A DNA stretch of 64,000 nucleotides from SZUA-36 sp963774415 (GTDB lineage: Bacteria; Pseudomonadota; Gammaproteobacteria; Xanthomonadales; SZUA-36), in the NCBI GenBank assembly GCA_963774415.1, contig CAVZEU010000001.1:496001-560000 (forward strand), written 5' to 3'. Below, piece by piece: positions 1-7,740 of this stretch. Below the pieces are notes generated by a model, which had not been told where the DNA came from, ran no database searches, and saw only the letters and a program-made list of their open reading frames with translations. The first letter of the stretch is position 1. Every line of letters begins with the position of its first letter. Made by a program: the position numbers and the translations under genes.

Positions 1-1
1 C

Positions 2-355
2 TTCGAGGCGCCGATGGTATTGGTCGAGCCGCGGGAATGCGAGGACGCCGAGGGCAATCCATTCACTTATATCTGGGAGCAGGCTTCGTTCAACCCCATC
101 GATTCATGCATGGACTGTCATATCCATTTCGAATTTCCGGACGGCTCCCGGATCGACCGGGCTTTCAGCTACCACTGGCGGCTGTGGACCTTGCCCGAAA
201 TCCGTGAAACGCTATACGAGGCCGGGTTTGACAGCGTGGATATCTACTGGGAGGGCACGGACGCGGACAACAACGAGGGCAATGGCATATACACGCCCTC
301 CGAGACCGGGGACCCGGACCCGGGCTGGGTCTGCTACGTCGTCGCCCAGGCCTAG
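2..355 (+). CDS. C-terminal part of a class I SAM-dependent methyltransferase (partial)
   Basis: The reading frame is open to the left window edge, so the N-terminus is missing; about 117 residues remain. The visible part has the late-strand pattern of class I methyltransferases: a segment WRLWTLPEIRETLYEAGF, which in this fold is the helix before the last beta strands, followed by an acidic strand and a final YVVAQA strand. The SAM-binding GxGxG motif would lie off the window, so the substrate cannot be inferred. An internal ATG at 14 is probably not the start, because the frame continues upstream of it. It is followed by 106 bases without a gene before the PilT-like gene. The family call rests on overall resemblance only. 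Confidence 0.55.
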   Translation, partial: FEAPMVLVEPRECEDAEGNPFTYIWEQASFNPIDSCMDCHIHFEFPDGSRIDRAFSYHWRLWTLPEIRETLYEAGFDSVDIYWEGTDADNNEGNGIYTPSETGDPDPGWVCYVVAQA

Positions 356-461
356 ACCGCCCCAAAAAACGGCTGCAGGCCGGATTTGACGGCGCTGGAG
401 TACAAATCCTGTCAGTTTTTGCAGTTGTATCCGATCACCCAAAACCACAACAATCTGGGTC

Positions 462-1643
462 ATGTTACGCACCGACGAAAACTATGCCGCCGCCGAAGGC
501 CGCTACAGCGCCGCGCGCCCCCGGTTCGACACGGCCTCTGCAAGAGCCGCCCGCACACAGCAGCAGGAGCGCGAGCCCGTGGCGCTGGATTACGTTCCGG
601 GCATGGAGCTGCGCAAACTGCTCGAGCAGGCCGTCACCATCGGCGCCAGCGATCTCCACGTTCACAGCGGCGCTTGCCTGCGCCTGCGTGTCGACGGCGA
701 AGTCCACCAGGCGACGTCACAGGTTCTGGACCAGGCGGAGTGCGAGCGCCTCGTCGCCGAGGTCCTGAACCAGGCCCAGCTGCAGACGCTCAAGGACAGG
801 TTCCAGATCGATTTTGCCTATGAAATACCGGGCGTCGGCCGTTATCGCGCCAACGCCTACCGGCAGCAGCGCGGTATCGACGCCGTTTTTCGTGTGATCA
901 AACCGAGGCCGCCGACCCTGAAAGAACTCGGGCTGCCGGACGACCTCGAGCGCTTCGCCCAGTTGCACCAGGGGATGGTGCTGTTCACCGGCCCGGCGGG
1001 CTGTGGCAAATCTTCGACCATGGCGGCGATGGTGAACCTGATCAATGCCAAGCGCGAAGACCATATTCTCACGATCGAGGACCCGATCGAGTACGTGCAC
1101 GCCCCGGCCGCGTGCAGCGTCAACCAGCGCGAAGCGGGGCTGCACACCGGTTCGTTCGCGAAGGCGTTGCGCGCCGCGCTGCGCGAGGACCCCGACGTCA
1201 TCGTGATCGGGGAATTGCGCGATCTCGAAACCATCTCGCAGGCGATCACCGCCGCCGAAACGGGGCACCTCGTGTTGGGGACGCTGCACACATCGAACGC
1301 GATACGCACCGTCAACCGGTTGTTGGGCGTGTTCCCGCCGGACCAGCAAAGCCAGATTCAGATGATGCTGTCGGAGTCGTTGAAGGCCGTCATTTCGCAA
1401 CGGCTCGTGCGGCGCGCCAAGGGCCCCGGGCGGGTTGCGGCCCTGGAGGTCATGGTCAACAACAACGCGGTCGGCAACCTGATCCGGGAAAACCGGGCCT
1501 ACCAGATCAAGTCCGTCCTGCAGACCGGCAGGGCCCAGGGCCAGCGGTTGCTGGACGCTTCGCTGGCGGATCTGATGAACAGGAAAGTCATTACCAGGGA
1601 GGAGGCGCTCAAGTACGCCGACGACCCTGATCAATTGCACTAA
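462..1643 (+). CDS. PilT/PilU-type twitching motility ATPase (first of a tandem pair)
   Basis: Hexameric secretion-type ATPase of the PilT/PilU group, expected to power retraction of type IV pili at the inner-membrane base. Visible are an N-terminal PAS-like region (GASDLHVHSG), Walker A GPAGCGKSST, the Asp box EDPIEYVH, a Walker B-like VIVIGELRD and the His box GTLHT. The length from the ATG at 462 is 393 aa, longer than the usual 340-380. The first 47 residues look like a charged, Ala-rich extension, so an internal ATG at 603 (346 aa) is a serious alternative. Neither start has a clear Shine-Dalgarno sequence. It is followed after 12 bases by a second ATPase of the same family, so the two are probably co-transcribed. 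No pilB, pilC or pilus subunit gene is nearby. Confidence 0.88.
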   Translation: MLRTDENYAAAEGRYSAARPRFDTASARAARTQQQEREPVALDYVPGMELRKLLEQAVTIGASDLHVHSGACLRLRVDGEVHQATSQVLDQAECERLVAEVLNQAQLQTLKDRFQIDFAYEIPGVGRYRANAYRQQRGIDAVFRVIKPRPPTLKELGLPDDLERFAQLHQGMVLFTGPAGCGKSSTMAAMVNLINAKREDHILTIEDPIEYVHAPAACSVNQREAGLHTGSFAKALRAALREDPDVIVIGELRDLETISQAITAAETGHLVLGTLHTSNAIRTVNRLLGVFPPDQQSQIQMMLSESLKAVISQRLVRRAKGPGRVAALEVMVNNNAVGNLIRENRAYQIKSVLQTGRAQGQRLLDASLADLMNRKVITREEALKYADDPDQLH

Positions 1644-1655
1644 AGGGGGTCAGGT

Positions 1656-2723
1656 TTGGCCAGGATCGACGAGCTTTTTCGCACGCTGAAGGAACAGAAC
1701 GGGTCCGATCTGCACCTGTTGGCCAACCAGCCGCCGAGGTTGCGCATCCATGGGCGCTTGTTGCCGCTGGAAGGGCGCGAAGCGATCCCGAACGACACCC
1801 TGGAGGACATGTTGCATGAAATCGCGTCCGCCGAGCAGTGGAGCGAGTTCGAGGCCTGCGGTGACCTGGACTTTGCTTACGGTCTCGAGCACGTGGCCCG
1901 CTTCCGTGTGAATTTCCTGCGTCAGCACCAGGGCGTGGCGGCTATTTTTCGCATCATCCCGGAAAAAATTCTGACTTTCGACGACCTCGGCATTCCCGAT
2001 GCGATTCGAAAACTGGCGAACCTCGAGCAGGGGCTGGTGCTGATCACCGGTCCCACGGGATCCGGCAAATCGACGACGCTGGCGGCGATCATCAACGAGA
2101 TCAACGAGCGTTTCAGCAAGCACGTCGTGACCATCGAAGACCCGGTGGAGTTCGTGCACCCCAACAAGAAATGCGTGGTCTCACAACGTGAAGTCGGCCA
2201 CGACGCCGCCAGCTTCAGCGACGCGCTGCGGGTGGCGATTCGCCAGGACGCGGACGTGATTCTCGTCGGCGAGATGCGCGACCTGGAGACGATCGAACTG
2301 GCCATCACGGCAGCGGAAATGGGTGCGCTGGTGTTCGGAACCCTGCACACCAACAGCGCGGTCAAGACCATCGACCGGCTGATCGACGCCTTCCCGGCGA
2401 AGCAGCAGCCGCAGATCCGCACCACGGTGGCGGACTCGATTTGCGCGATCGTATCGCAACTGTTGCTGCCGGCCGCCGACGGCCGGGGCCGTCACGCCGC
2501 GTACGAAATCCTGCTGCGCTCAACCAGCCTGCCGAAGATCATTCGCGAGGGCAACACGATCATGCTGGAATCGGTCATTCAGAGCCACGGCAACCGGGGG
2601 ATGTGTACGATGGACGATTCCCTGATGACGCTGTTCAAACAACAGAAGATATCCGCCGCCATGGCCATGTCGAGGGCACACAACAAGCCCCGATTCGAGA
2701 AATTCGCCAGAGTCAGTGACTGA
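1656..2723 (+). CDS. PilT/PilU-type twitching motility ATPase (second of a tandem pair)
   Basis: Second pilus-retraction-type ATPase, 355 aa, the usual size for PilT/PilU. It has GSDLHL near the N-terminus, Walker A GPTGSGKSTT, EDPVEFVH, Walker B-like VILVGEMRD and GTLHTNSA, all intact. The start is a TTG at 1656, chosen because the conserved N-terminal helix begins there and a purine-rich stretch (AAAGGGGGTCAGG) lies just upstream; no ATG fits. It is close to its upstream paralogue but not identical, so this is an old duplication or a PilT/PilU-like pair with divided roles. The last 11 bases overlap the end of the convergent ygfZ gene. Confidence 0.9.
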   Translation: MARIDELFRTLKEQNGSDLHLLANQPPRLRIHGRLLPLEGREAIPNDTLEDMLHEIASAEQWSEFEACGDLDFAYGLEHVARFRVNFLRQHQGVAAIFRIIPEKILTFDDLGIPDAIRKLANLEQGLVLITGPTGSGKSTTLAAIINEINERFSKHVVTIEDPVEFVHPNKKCVVSQREVGHDAASFSDALRVAIRQDADVILVGEMRDLETIELAITAAEMGALVFGTLHTNSAVKTIDRLIDAFPAKQQPQIRTTVADSICAIVSQLLLPAADGRGRHAAYEILLRSTSLPKIIREGNTIMLESVIQSHGNRGMCTMDDSLMTLFKQQKISAAMAMSRAHNKPRFEKFARVSD

Positions 2724-3531
2724 GCACCGCTGATCCCATCACCGCGGTGGCCGCCGCGTCCGGGGGCATCCGGGTCACGCACAGGACGCAGGTACTGCCG
2801 TCGGCAGCGTGCGCCGAATCGACCACGACGGCGTCGTATGCCTCTGCACCGCTTCGCAACTCTATCTTGTCCATCGGTTCGGGGCCGATTTTGTCCCCGG
2901 TCAGCAGGATGCGGGGATGGCGCTTGACCTTGCCCAGGTAGTGCGTGCGCGCCACGATCTCCTGGCCGGGGTAACAGCCCTTCTTGTAATTGACCGCCCC
3001 GATCCGGTCAAAGCCCAGCATCTGCGGCAAGAACTGCCCGCTGGTCTCGGTGCCGAGCCAGGCGACGCCGCGCCGCAGTTCGATATAACGCCATTGCCCG
3101 GCGTCCGCATCGGCCGCCTCGGCGCTGTGCGCGCTGGAACTCAGTAACAGGGAATGTCCCGCGTTGCCGGGCAGGGCGTCGAGCGGAATGACCAGGCCTT
3201 CGCCCGCAGCGCCGCTGTCGCCGGGCCCGATGAGGCCGACTTCCTGGCCGCATTCCTCGATGCTGACGCGGGCGCGGAATACAAAGATCTTCAGGCGCGC
3301 AACGATCGCCCCCGCCAGTTCGCGGGCGAGTACGACGATGTAATCGGTGCCGCGGCGAATGATGAGCAGCAGCGCCAGCACCCTGCCTTTGGGCTCGCAA
3401 TAGCAGGCGAGCGTGGTCTGGCCGTCCTCCAGCCCGAGGACGTCGGCACTGACCTGGTCGTGCAGGAATTGTCCGGCGTCCTCACCGCTCAGCCGGATCG
3501 CCGCGAGGTAAGAAAGCGGGGTCATGTGCAT
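2713..3531 (-). CDS. ygfZ: YgfZ/GcvT-fold folate-binding protein
   Basis: Folate-dependent protein of the YgfZ/IBA57 family, which helps maintain certain Fe-S enzymes. The signature K-G-C-Y-P-G-Q-E is present as KKGCYPGQEIVAR, including the family's key cysteine. The N-terminus LSGEDAGQFLHDQVSADV is typical of the GcvT-like fold. The open frame runs up to 4017 but the upstream part is low-quality sequence. I start at ATG 3531 (272 aa); a second ATG two codons later is equally possible. It is divergent from the ygfX-like gene, as in enterobacteria, where ygfZ faces sdhE-ygfX. Confidence 0.88.
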   Translation of the reverse strand: MHMTPLSYLAAIRLSGEDAGQFLHDQVSADVLGLEDGQTTLACYCEPKGRVLALLLIIRRGTDYIVVLARELAGAIVARLKIFVFRARVSIEECGQEVGLIGPGDSGAAGEGLVIPLDALPGNAGHSLLLSSSAHSAEAADADAGQWRYIELRRGVAWLGTETSGQFLPQMLGFDRIGAVNYKKGCYPGQEIVARTHYLGKVKRHPRILLTGDKIGPEPMDKIELRSGAEAYDAVVVDSAHAADGSTCVLCVTRMPPDAAATAVMGSAVLSH

Positions 3532-3709
3532 CTCATCTGCGATCGTCCTGCCGCTGCAGCATGTCGGTATTTTACCCTGTTTCCGGTCGGTAAATGTCAA
3601 GTGCGGCGGTCGGCAGCCCCGGAACCGCAGGCGCTGGCCTAATATGGGCACCTGGCCCCGCCGGCGGGCGGCGAGCCCGCGCGGGTACGCAAGACCACCC
3701 AGGATCGTC

Positions 3710-4144
3710 ATGACGGATACAAGCGCACTGCAGCTGAAGTTGTCATCCCCCGGGGAACTGGCCGGCGTGCGCGCCCTGCTGGCGCTGCTGTCCCTGGTCG
3801 CGGCCGCCATGAGCCCGCGGCCGGAATGGCTTGTGCCGCTGGTGGGGCTGGTGCATGCGGGCGCCTGGTTTTGCCGGCGCGCCGGCCGGGTCCCTCGCGG
3901 GCGCCGCGGGCTTACGCTGCGGGTGCTGCCGGACGGGCGCATTCGTCTGTTCTCCGCGGCCGGCTCAGCCGGGGCAGGGCGCCTGGGCGAGCACCACTGG
4001 TGCTGCAAACAGCTCATCGTGCTGGACTTGCGCGTCGACGGACGGCGCTGCCCCGGCGTGGTTCTCCGCAGCCGGCAGAAGGCGCGGGACTATCACCGAT
4101 TGCGGGTATGGGTCAGGCAAAAAATCTTATACAATGACGCGTAG
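3710..4144 (+). CDS. ygfX: YgfX-like small inner-membrane protein (CptA family)
   Basis: A 144-aa protein with two hydrophobic segments near the N-terminus (about residues 20-50), an Arg-rich turn and a beta-rich C-terminal part ending in YHRLRVWVRQ. That matches the plan of YgfX, a membrane protein usually encoded directly after sdhE. The start at ATG 3710 is chosen because the longer open frame upstream (from 3524) is Arg/Pro-rich noise antisense to ygfZ. What is odd is that sdhE, expected between ygfZ and ygfX, is absent: only 178 bases separate the two genes and no SdhE-like frame is there. Function is uncertain; E. coli YgfX has been described both as an SdhE partner and as a toxin affecting the cytoskeleton. 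Confidence 0.62.
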   Translation: MTDTSALQLKLSSPGELAGVRALLALLSLVAAAMSPRPEWLVPLVGLVHAGAWFCRRAGRVPRGRRGLTLRVLPDGRIRLFSAAGSAGAGRLGEHHWCCKQLIVLDLRVDGRRCPGVVLRSRQKARDYHRLRVWVRQKILYNDA

Positions 4145-4269
4145 GACATCACCATTCTTGCCATGGCCATCGGGGAGTGTTCGGTGTGGTAATCCTGAGG
4201 GTTTCCCCAGTGCCGCAAGCGCACCGGCAAGGTGTGAGCCGTCACCAACGTTTGAGGGAACCATAAGCC

Positions 4270-5691
4270 ATGACCTACAACGACAAGGTTGTTAGACAAT
4301 TCGTGGTCGTCACCATTTTGTGGGGCATCGTCGGCATGCTGGTCGGCGTACTGATTGCGGCGCAACTTTGGTTGCCGCAGTTGAATTTCGATATCCCCTG
4401 GCTGACCTACGGCCGCCTGCGCCCCCTGCACACCAACGCGGTCATATTCGCGTTCGGCGGCTGCGGCCTGATCGGCACCTCGCTTTACGTCGTGCAGAGA
4501 ACCTGCCACGTGCGCCTGATCTCCGACAAGCTGGCCAGTTTCGTCTTCTGGGGCTGGCAGGCCATCATCGTGGCGGCGGCCGTCACCCTGCCGCTGGGCT
4601 GGACCCAGGGCAAGGAATACGCCGAACTGGAATGGCCCATCGACATTGCCATCGCCGTGGTCTGGGTGGCCTATGCGGTGCTGTTTTTCGGCACCATCGC
4701 CAAGCGGCGCATCAGCCACATCTATGTCGCCAACTGGTTTTACGGCGCGTTTATCCTGACGATCGCGCTACTCCATATCGTCAACAACCTGTCCGTGCCG
4801 GTGACGATTGGCAAATCCTATCCGATCTACAGTGGCGCCGTCGACGCGATGGTGCAGTGGTGGTACGGGCACAACGCCGTGGGCTTTTTCCTGACCGCCG
4901 GTTTTCTCGCCATGATGTATTATTTTGTGCCGAAGCAGGCGGAGCGGCCGGTCTACTCCTACCGCCTGTCCATCGTCCACTTCTGGGCGCTGATCGCGAT
5001 CTACATGTGGGCCGGTCCGCATCACCTGCAGTACACGGCCCTGCCGAACTGGCTGCAGTCGCTGGGCATGGTGTTCTCGCTGATTCTGCTGGCGCCGAGT
5101 TGGGGCGGTATGATCAACGGCATCATGACGCTGTCAGGCGCCTGGCACAAATTACGCACCGACCCGGTACTGAAATTCATGATCGTATCGCTGAGTTTTT
5201 ACGGCATGTCCACCTTTGAAGGCCCGATGATGTCGGTCAAGACGGTCAACGCGCTGAGCCATTACACCGACTGGACCATCGGCCACGTGCATTCCGGCGC
5301 GCTCGGCTGGGTAGCGATGATAACGATCGGTTCGCTGTATTCACTGATGCCGCGTCTCGTTGGTGAGAAAAAGATGTACAGCGTCAAGGCGGTCGATGTC
5401 CACTTCTGGGTCTCGACGCTGGGTGTGGTGACTTACATCTGCTCCATGTGGATCGCCGGCGTCATGCAGGGGCTGATGTGGCGCGCGTTCAACGCGGACG
5501 GCACGCTCACCTATAGCTTCGTCGAAGCGCTGGACGCGACCAAGCCCTATTACGCCGTGAGACTGTTCGGCGGCGCCTTGTTCCTGTCGGGCATGTTCAT
5601 CATGTCCTGGAACGCGTACAAGACGTTGGGCGGCAAGAAGGTGCAACCCATGCAGGTCCTGGAACCCGCCCTCGAGGGAGAGCAGTCATGA
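4270..5691 (+). CDS. ccoN: cbb3-type cytochrome c oxidase subunit I
   Basis: Catalytic subunit of the high-affinity cbb3 oxidase; it reduces O2 at a heme b3-CuB site in the inner membrane and pumps protons. It has 473 aa and about 12 membrane spans. Candidate metal-ligand regions are visible: HTNAVIFAFGG early, WWYGHNAVGFFLTAG, GPHHLQYTALPNW and the double-His GHVHSGALGW late. It opens the operon ccoNOQP plus the maturation genes. The start ATG 4270 has AGGGAACC upstream. I looked for an FNR/Anr box in the 125 bases upstream and saw none that is convincing. The ATG of ccoO overlaps the stop. Confidence 0.97.
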   Translation: MTYNDKVVRQFVVVTILWGIVGMLVGVLIAAQLWLPQLNFDIPWLTYGRLRPLHTNAVIFAFGGCGLIGTSLYVVQRTCHVRLISDKLASFVFWGWQAIIVAAAVTLPLGWTQGKEYAELEWPIDIAIAVVWVAYAVLFFGTIAKRRISHIYVANWFYGAFILTIALLHIVNNLSVPVTIGKSYPIYSGAVDAMVQWWYGHNAVGFFLTAGFLAMMYYFVPKQAERPVYSYRLSIVHFWALIAIYMWAGPHHLQYTALPNWLQSLGMVFSLILLAPSWGGMINGIMTLSGAWHKLRTDPVLKFMIVSLSFYGMSTFEGPMMSVKTVNALSHYTDWTIGHVHSGALGWVAMITIGSLYSLMPRLVGEKKMYSVKAVDVHFWVSTLGVVTYICSMWIAGVMQGLMWRAFNADGTLTYSFVEALDATKPYYAVRLFGGALFLSGMFIMSWNAYKTLGGKKVQPMQVLEPALEGEQS

Positions 5692-6299
5692 GTGATGCTC
5701 ACAAGAAACTGGAAACCAATATCGGCCTGATGGCGATCTTCATCATCATCGCCGTCAGCCTGGGCGGGCTGGTGGAGATACTGCCGCTGGTCTTCCAGGA
5801 CCTCGTGCAGAAACCAGCGCCCGGCGTCAAGCCGTACCCGGCGCTGCAACTGGCCGGCCGTGACGTATTCGTCCGCGAGGGCTGCTACAACTGCCACTCG
5901 CAAATGGTGCGCCCGTTCCGCAGCGAAACGGAACGCTACGGGCCGTACTCGGTCGCCGGCGAATCGGTCTATGACCGGCCCTTCCAGTGGGGCTCAAAAC
6001 GCACCGGGCCGGACCTGGCCCGGGTCGGCGGCCGCTATAGCGACGAGTGGCACTATATTCACCTGACCAATCCCCGCGATGTGGTGCCGGAGTCCAACAT
6101 GCCGCCCTATGACTGGCTGCGCAAGCGCCCGGTCGACGGTAAGCTGGTGCAGAAGAAAATGCGTATCCTCAAGCGCCTTGGCGATCCCTACACCGACGAG
6201 CAAATTGCCAAGGCGCCGGAGGCCGTCGCCGGCAAGAACGAGATGGACGCGCTGGTCGCCTACCTGCAGGGCCTCGGGCGGGCACGGAGCGCGCGCTGA
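5688..6299 (+). CDS. ccoO: cbb3-type cytochrome c oxidase subunit II (mono-heme)
   Basis: Membrane-anchored mono-heme cytochrome c subunit (203 aa) that passes electrons to CcoN. One N-terminal membrane span (about residues 12-32) is followed by a periplasmic domain with the heme-binding motif CYNCH and the family sequence SQMVRPFRSETERYGPYS. A later Met in PESNMPPYDW is the likely distal heme ligand. It overlaps the ccoN stop by four bases (ATGA), indicating translational coupling, and is followed directly by ccoQ. Confidence 0.97.
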   Translation: MSDAHKKLETNIGLMAIFIIIAVSLGGLVEILPLVFQDLVQKPAPGVKPYPALQLAGRDVFVREGCYNCHSQMVRPFRSETERYGPYSVAGESVYDRPFQWGSKRTGPDLARVGGRYSDEWHYIHLTNPRDVVPESNMPPYDWLRKRPVDGKLVQKKMRILKRLGDPYTDEQIAKAPEAVAGKNEMDALVAYLQGLGRARSAR

Positions 6300-6300
6300 A

Positions 6301-6495
6301 ATGGATATCAACATTTTGCGCGGGATCATCGTCCTGCTGCTGATCGTCGGTTTCCTGGGGCTGTGGGTATGGGCCTGGAGCAAACGGCGCAAAGAGACAT
6401 TTCGCCGCATGAGCATGCTGCCCCTGGAAGAGGACGATGGCCGGGTCCCCGACCAGGCGGACGAGACCGGCAAGGGAGAGAACGATGTTAAATAA
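6301..6495 (+). CDS. ccoQ: cbb3-type cytochrome oxidase subunit CcoQ/FixQ
   Basis: Small 64-aa protein with one membrane span (about residues 7-26) followed by a charged cytosolic tail containing KRRKETF. CcoQ stabilises or regulates the assembled oxidase in other bacteria. The ATG at 6301 begins immediately after the ccoO stop, and the gene overlaps the start of ccoP by 11 bases. The position between ccoO and ccoP is as decisive for the call as the sequence. Confidence 0.9.
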   Translation: MDINILRGIIVLLLIVGFLGLWVWAWSKRRKETFRRMSMLPLEEDDGRVPDQADETGKGENDVK

Positions 6496-7390
6496 TTTCT
6501 GGCATTGGTTCGTGGTTATCATCACGGTTGCCACCATCCTCGGCTGTTGGTGGCTGTTGCGCTGGACCAAGGGTGTTTCCAACCGCAAGGAAGGCGAGAT
6601 CCGTTCGACCGGCCACACCTGGGACGGCGACCTCGAGGAACTCAACAACCCGCTGCCGCGGTGGTGGCTGATGCTGTTTTACGCCACCATCGTTTTCGCG
6701 CTCGCCTACCTGGTCGTCTATCCGGGGCTCGGCAACTTCCCGGGCCTGTTCGGCTGGAGCCAGGAAAATCAATACGCCGAGGAGATGCAGGCGGCGCGTC
6801 AACACCAGCAGGAGATATTCGCCAAGTACATGCAACTCGACGACGACGCGTTGATCGCCAACAAGCAAGCGGTTGCCACGGGACGGCGCCTGTTCGCCAA
6901 CCATTGCGCGATGTGTCACGGGTCCGACGCCCGCGGTGCCCGCGGTTTCCCCAACCTGACCGACAACGACTGGCTCTACGGCGGCAGTTTCGACACCGTC
7001 ATGCAGAGCATCGCAAACGGCCGCTCCGGCGTCATGCCGCCGCTGGGGGCGGGCATGAGTGAACACGAGATCGATGAACTGGTTGCCTATGTGCGCGGCC
7101 TGTCCGGTCAGCAGGTGAACGCCGAGCTCGCGGCCAGCGGCGAAAAGCACTTCCAGATGTTGTGCTCGCCTTGCCACGGGCCGGACGGCGGCGGCAACCA
7201 GGCCATCGGCGCCCCGCGTCTGAACGATTCGACCTGGCTCTATGGCGGTGACCCGGCCACGATTGCCGAGACTCTGCGCAAGGGCCGCAACGGCAAAATG
7301 CCGGCGCACAAGGATTCGCTGAGCCCGGAACGCCGGCGCCTGATCGCCGCCTACGTACTCAGCCTCTCCGCCGGTGACAAGAAGCCGTGA
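6485..7390 (+). CDS. ccoP: cbb3-type cytochrome c oxidase subunit III (di-heme)
   Basis: Di-heme cytochrome c subunit (301 aa) that receives electrons from soluble cytochromes and delivers them to CcoO. Two N-terminal spans are visible (residues 3-25 and about 57-75), then a periplasmic region with two c-type heme motifs, CAMCH and CSPCH, each in a class I cytochrome fold. I start at ATG 6485 (MLNNFWHW); the frame upstream, back to 6437, overlaps ccoQ and looks non-coding. It ends in a GTGA overlap with the next gene. Confidence 0.96.
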   Translation: MLNNFWHWFVVIITVATILGCWWLLRWTKGVSNRKEGEIRSTGHTWDGDLEELNNPLPRWWLMLFYATIVFALAYLVVYPGLGNFPGLFGWSQENQYAEEMQAARQHQQEIFAKYMQLDDDALIANKQAVATGRRLFANHCAMCHGSDARGARGFPNLTDNDWLYGGSFDTVMQSIANGRSGVMPPLGAGMSEHEIDELVAYVRGLSGQQVNAELAASGEKHFQMLCSPCHGPDGGGNQAIGAPRLNDSTWLYGGDPATIAETLRKGRNGKMPAHKDSLSPERRRLIAAYVLSLSAGDKKP

Positions 7391-7740
7391 AACAAAAACA
7401 CCCGGTCGACCAGCGCTGGACCATGCGGCAACGCGACTGGGGCGTGGTGCTGTGGATCGCGTTCCTGACGGCCTCGGTCGGCGAAGTCCTGCTGTTTGCG
7501 CTGGTGGACCCGATGGACCTCGTCAACGCCTGGACCGCCCGCTTCGACATCGGTTCGCGGCTCGCGTACAGCCTCGGCTTCGCCTTTCTCTACCTGCTCA
7601 GCCTGCTGGCTTCGTGGCTGACGATGTTCATGATCCGGACCGGGCCCGGGCGCGGTCATTCCAGCGGGCAGGGATCGAGGCCGAAGCCGGATCTGCGTGA
7701 CTCCGAACACATCGTTTCGGATCTGCAAGACCGGCAATGA
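7387..7740 (+). CDS. Small membrane protein inside the cbb3 operon
   Basis: 117 aa, starting at GTG 7387 inside the ccoP stop (GTGA) and overlapping the ccoG start by four bases, so it is translationally coupled on both sides. Two hydrophobic spans are visible at about residues 20-40 and 58-83, with a polar, Gly/Ser-rich tail. No motif lets me assign it to a named family. Position and coupling suggest a role in cbb3 assembly or in regulation of the complex, but that is inference. Most cbb3 clusters go straight from ccoP to ccoG. Confidence 0.8.
   Translation: MKQKHPVDQRWTMRQRDWGVVLWIAFLTASVGEVLLFALVDPMDLVNAWTARFDIGSRLAYSLGFAFLYLLSLLASWLTMFMIRTGPGRGHSSGQGSRPKPDLRDSEHIVSDLQDRQ

Noticed and set aside
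3524..3709. Upstream extension of the ygfX-like frame, or an sdhE gene
   Set aside because: Translation is Arg/Pro-rich without the SdhE RGxxE motif and lies in the divergent promoter region.
4145..4269. FNR/Anr box upstream of ccoN
   Set aside because: Expected from biology, but I could not find a TTGAT-N4-ATCAA-like site in these 125 bases.
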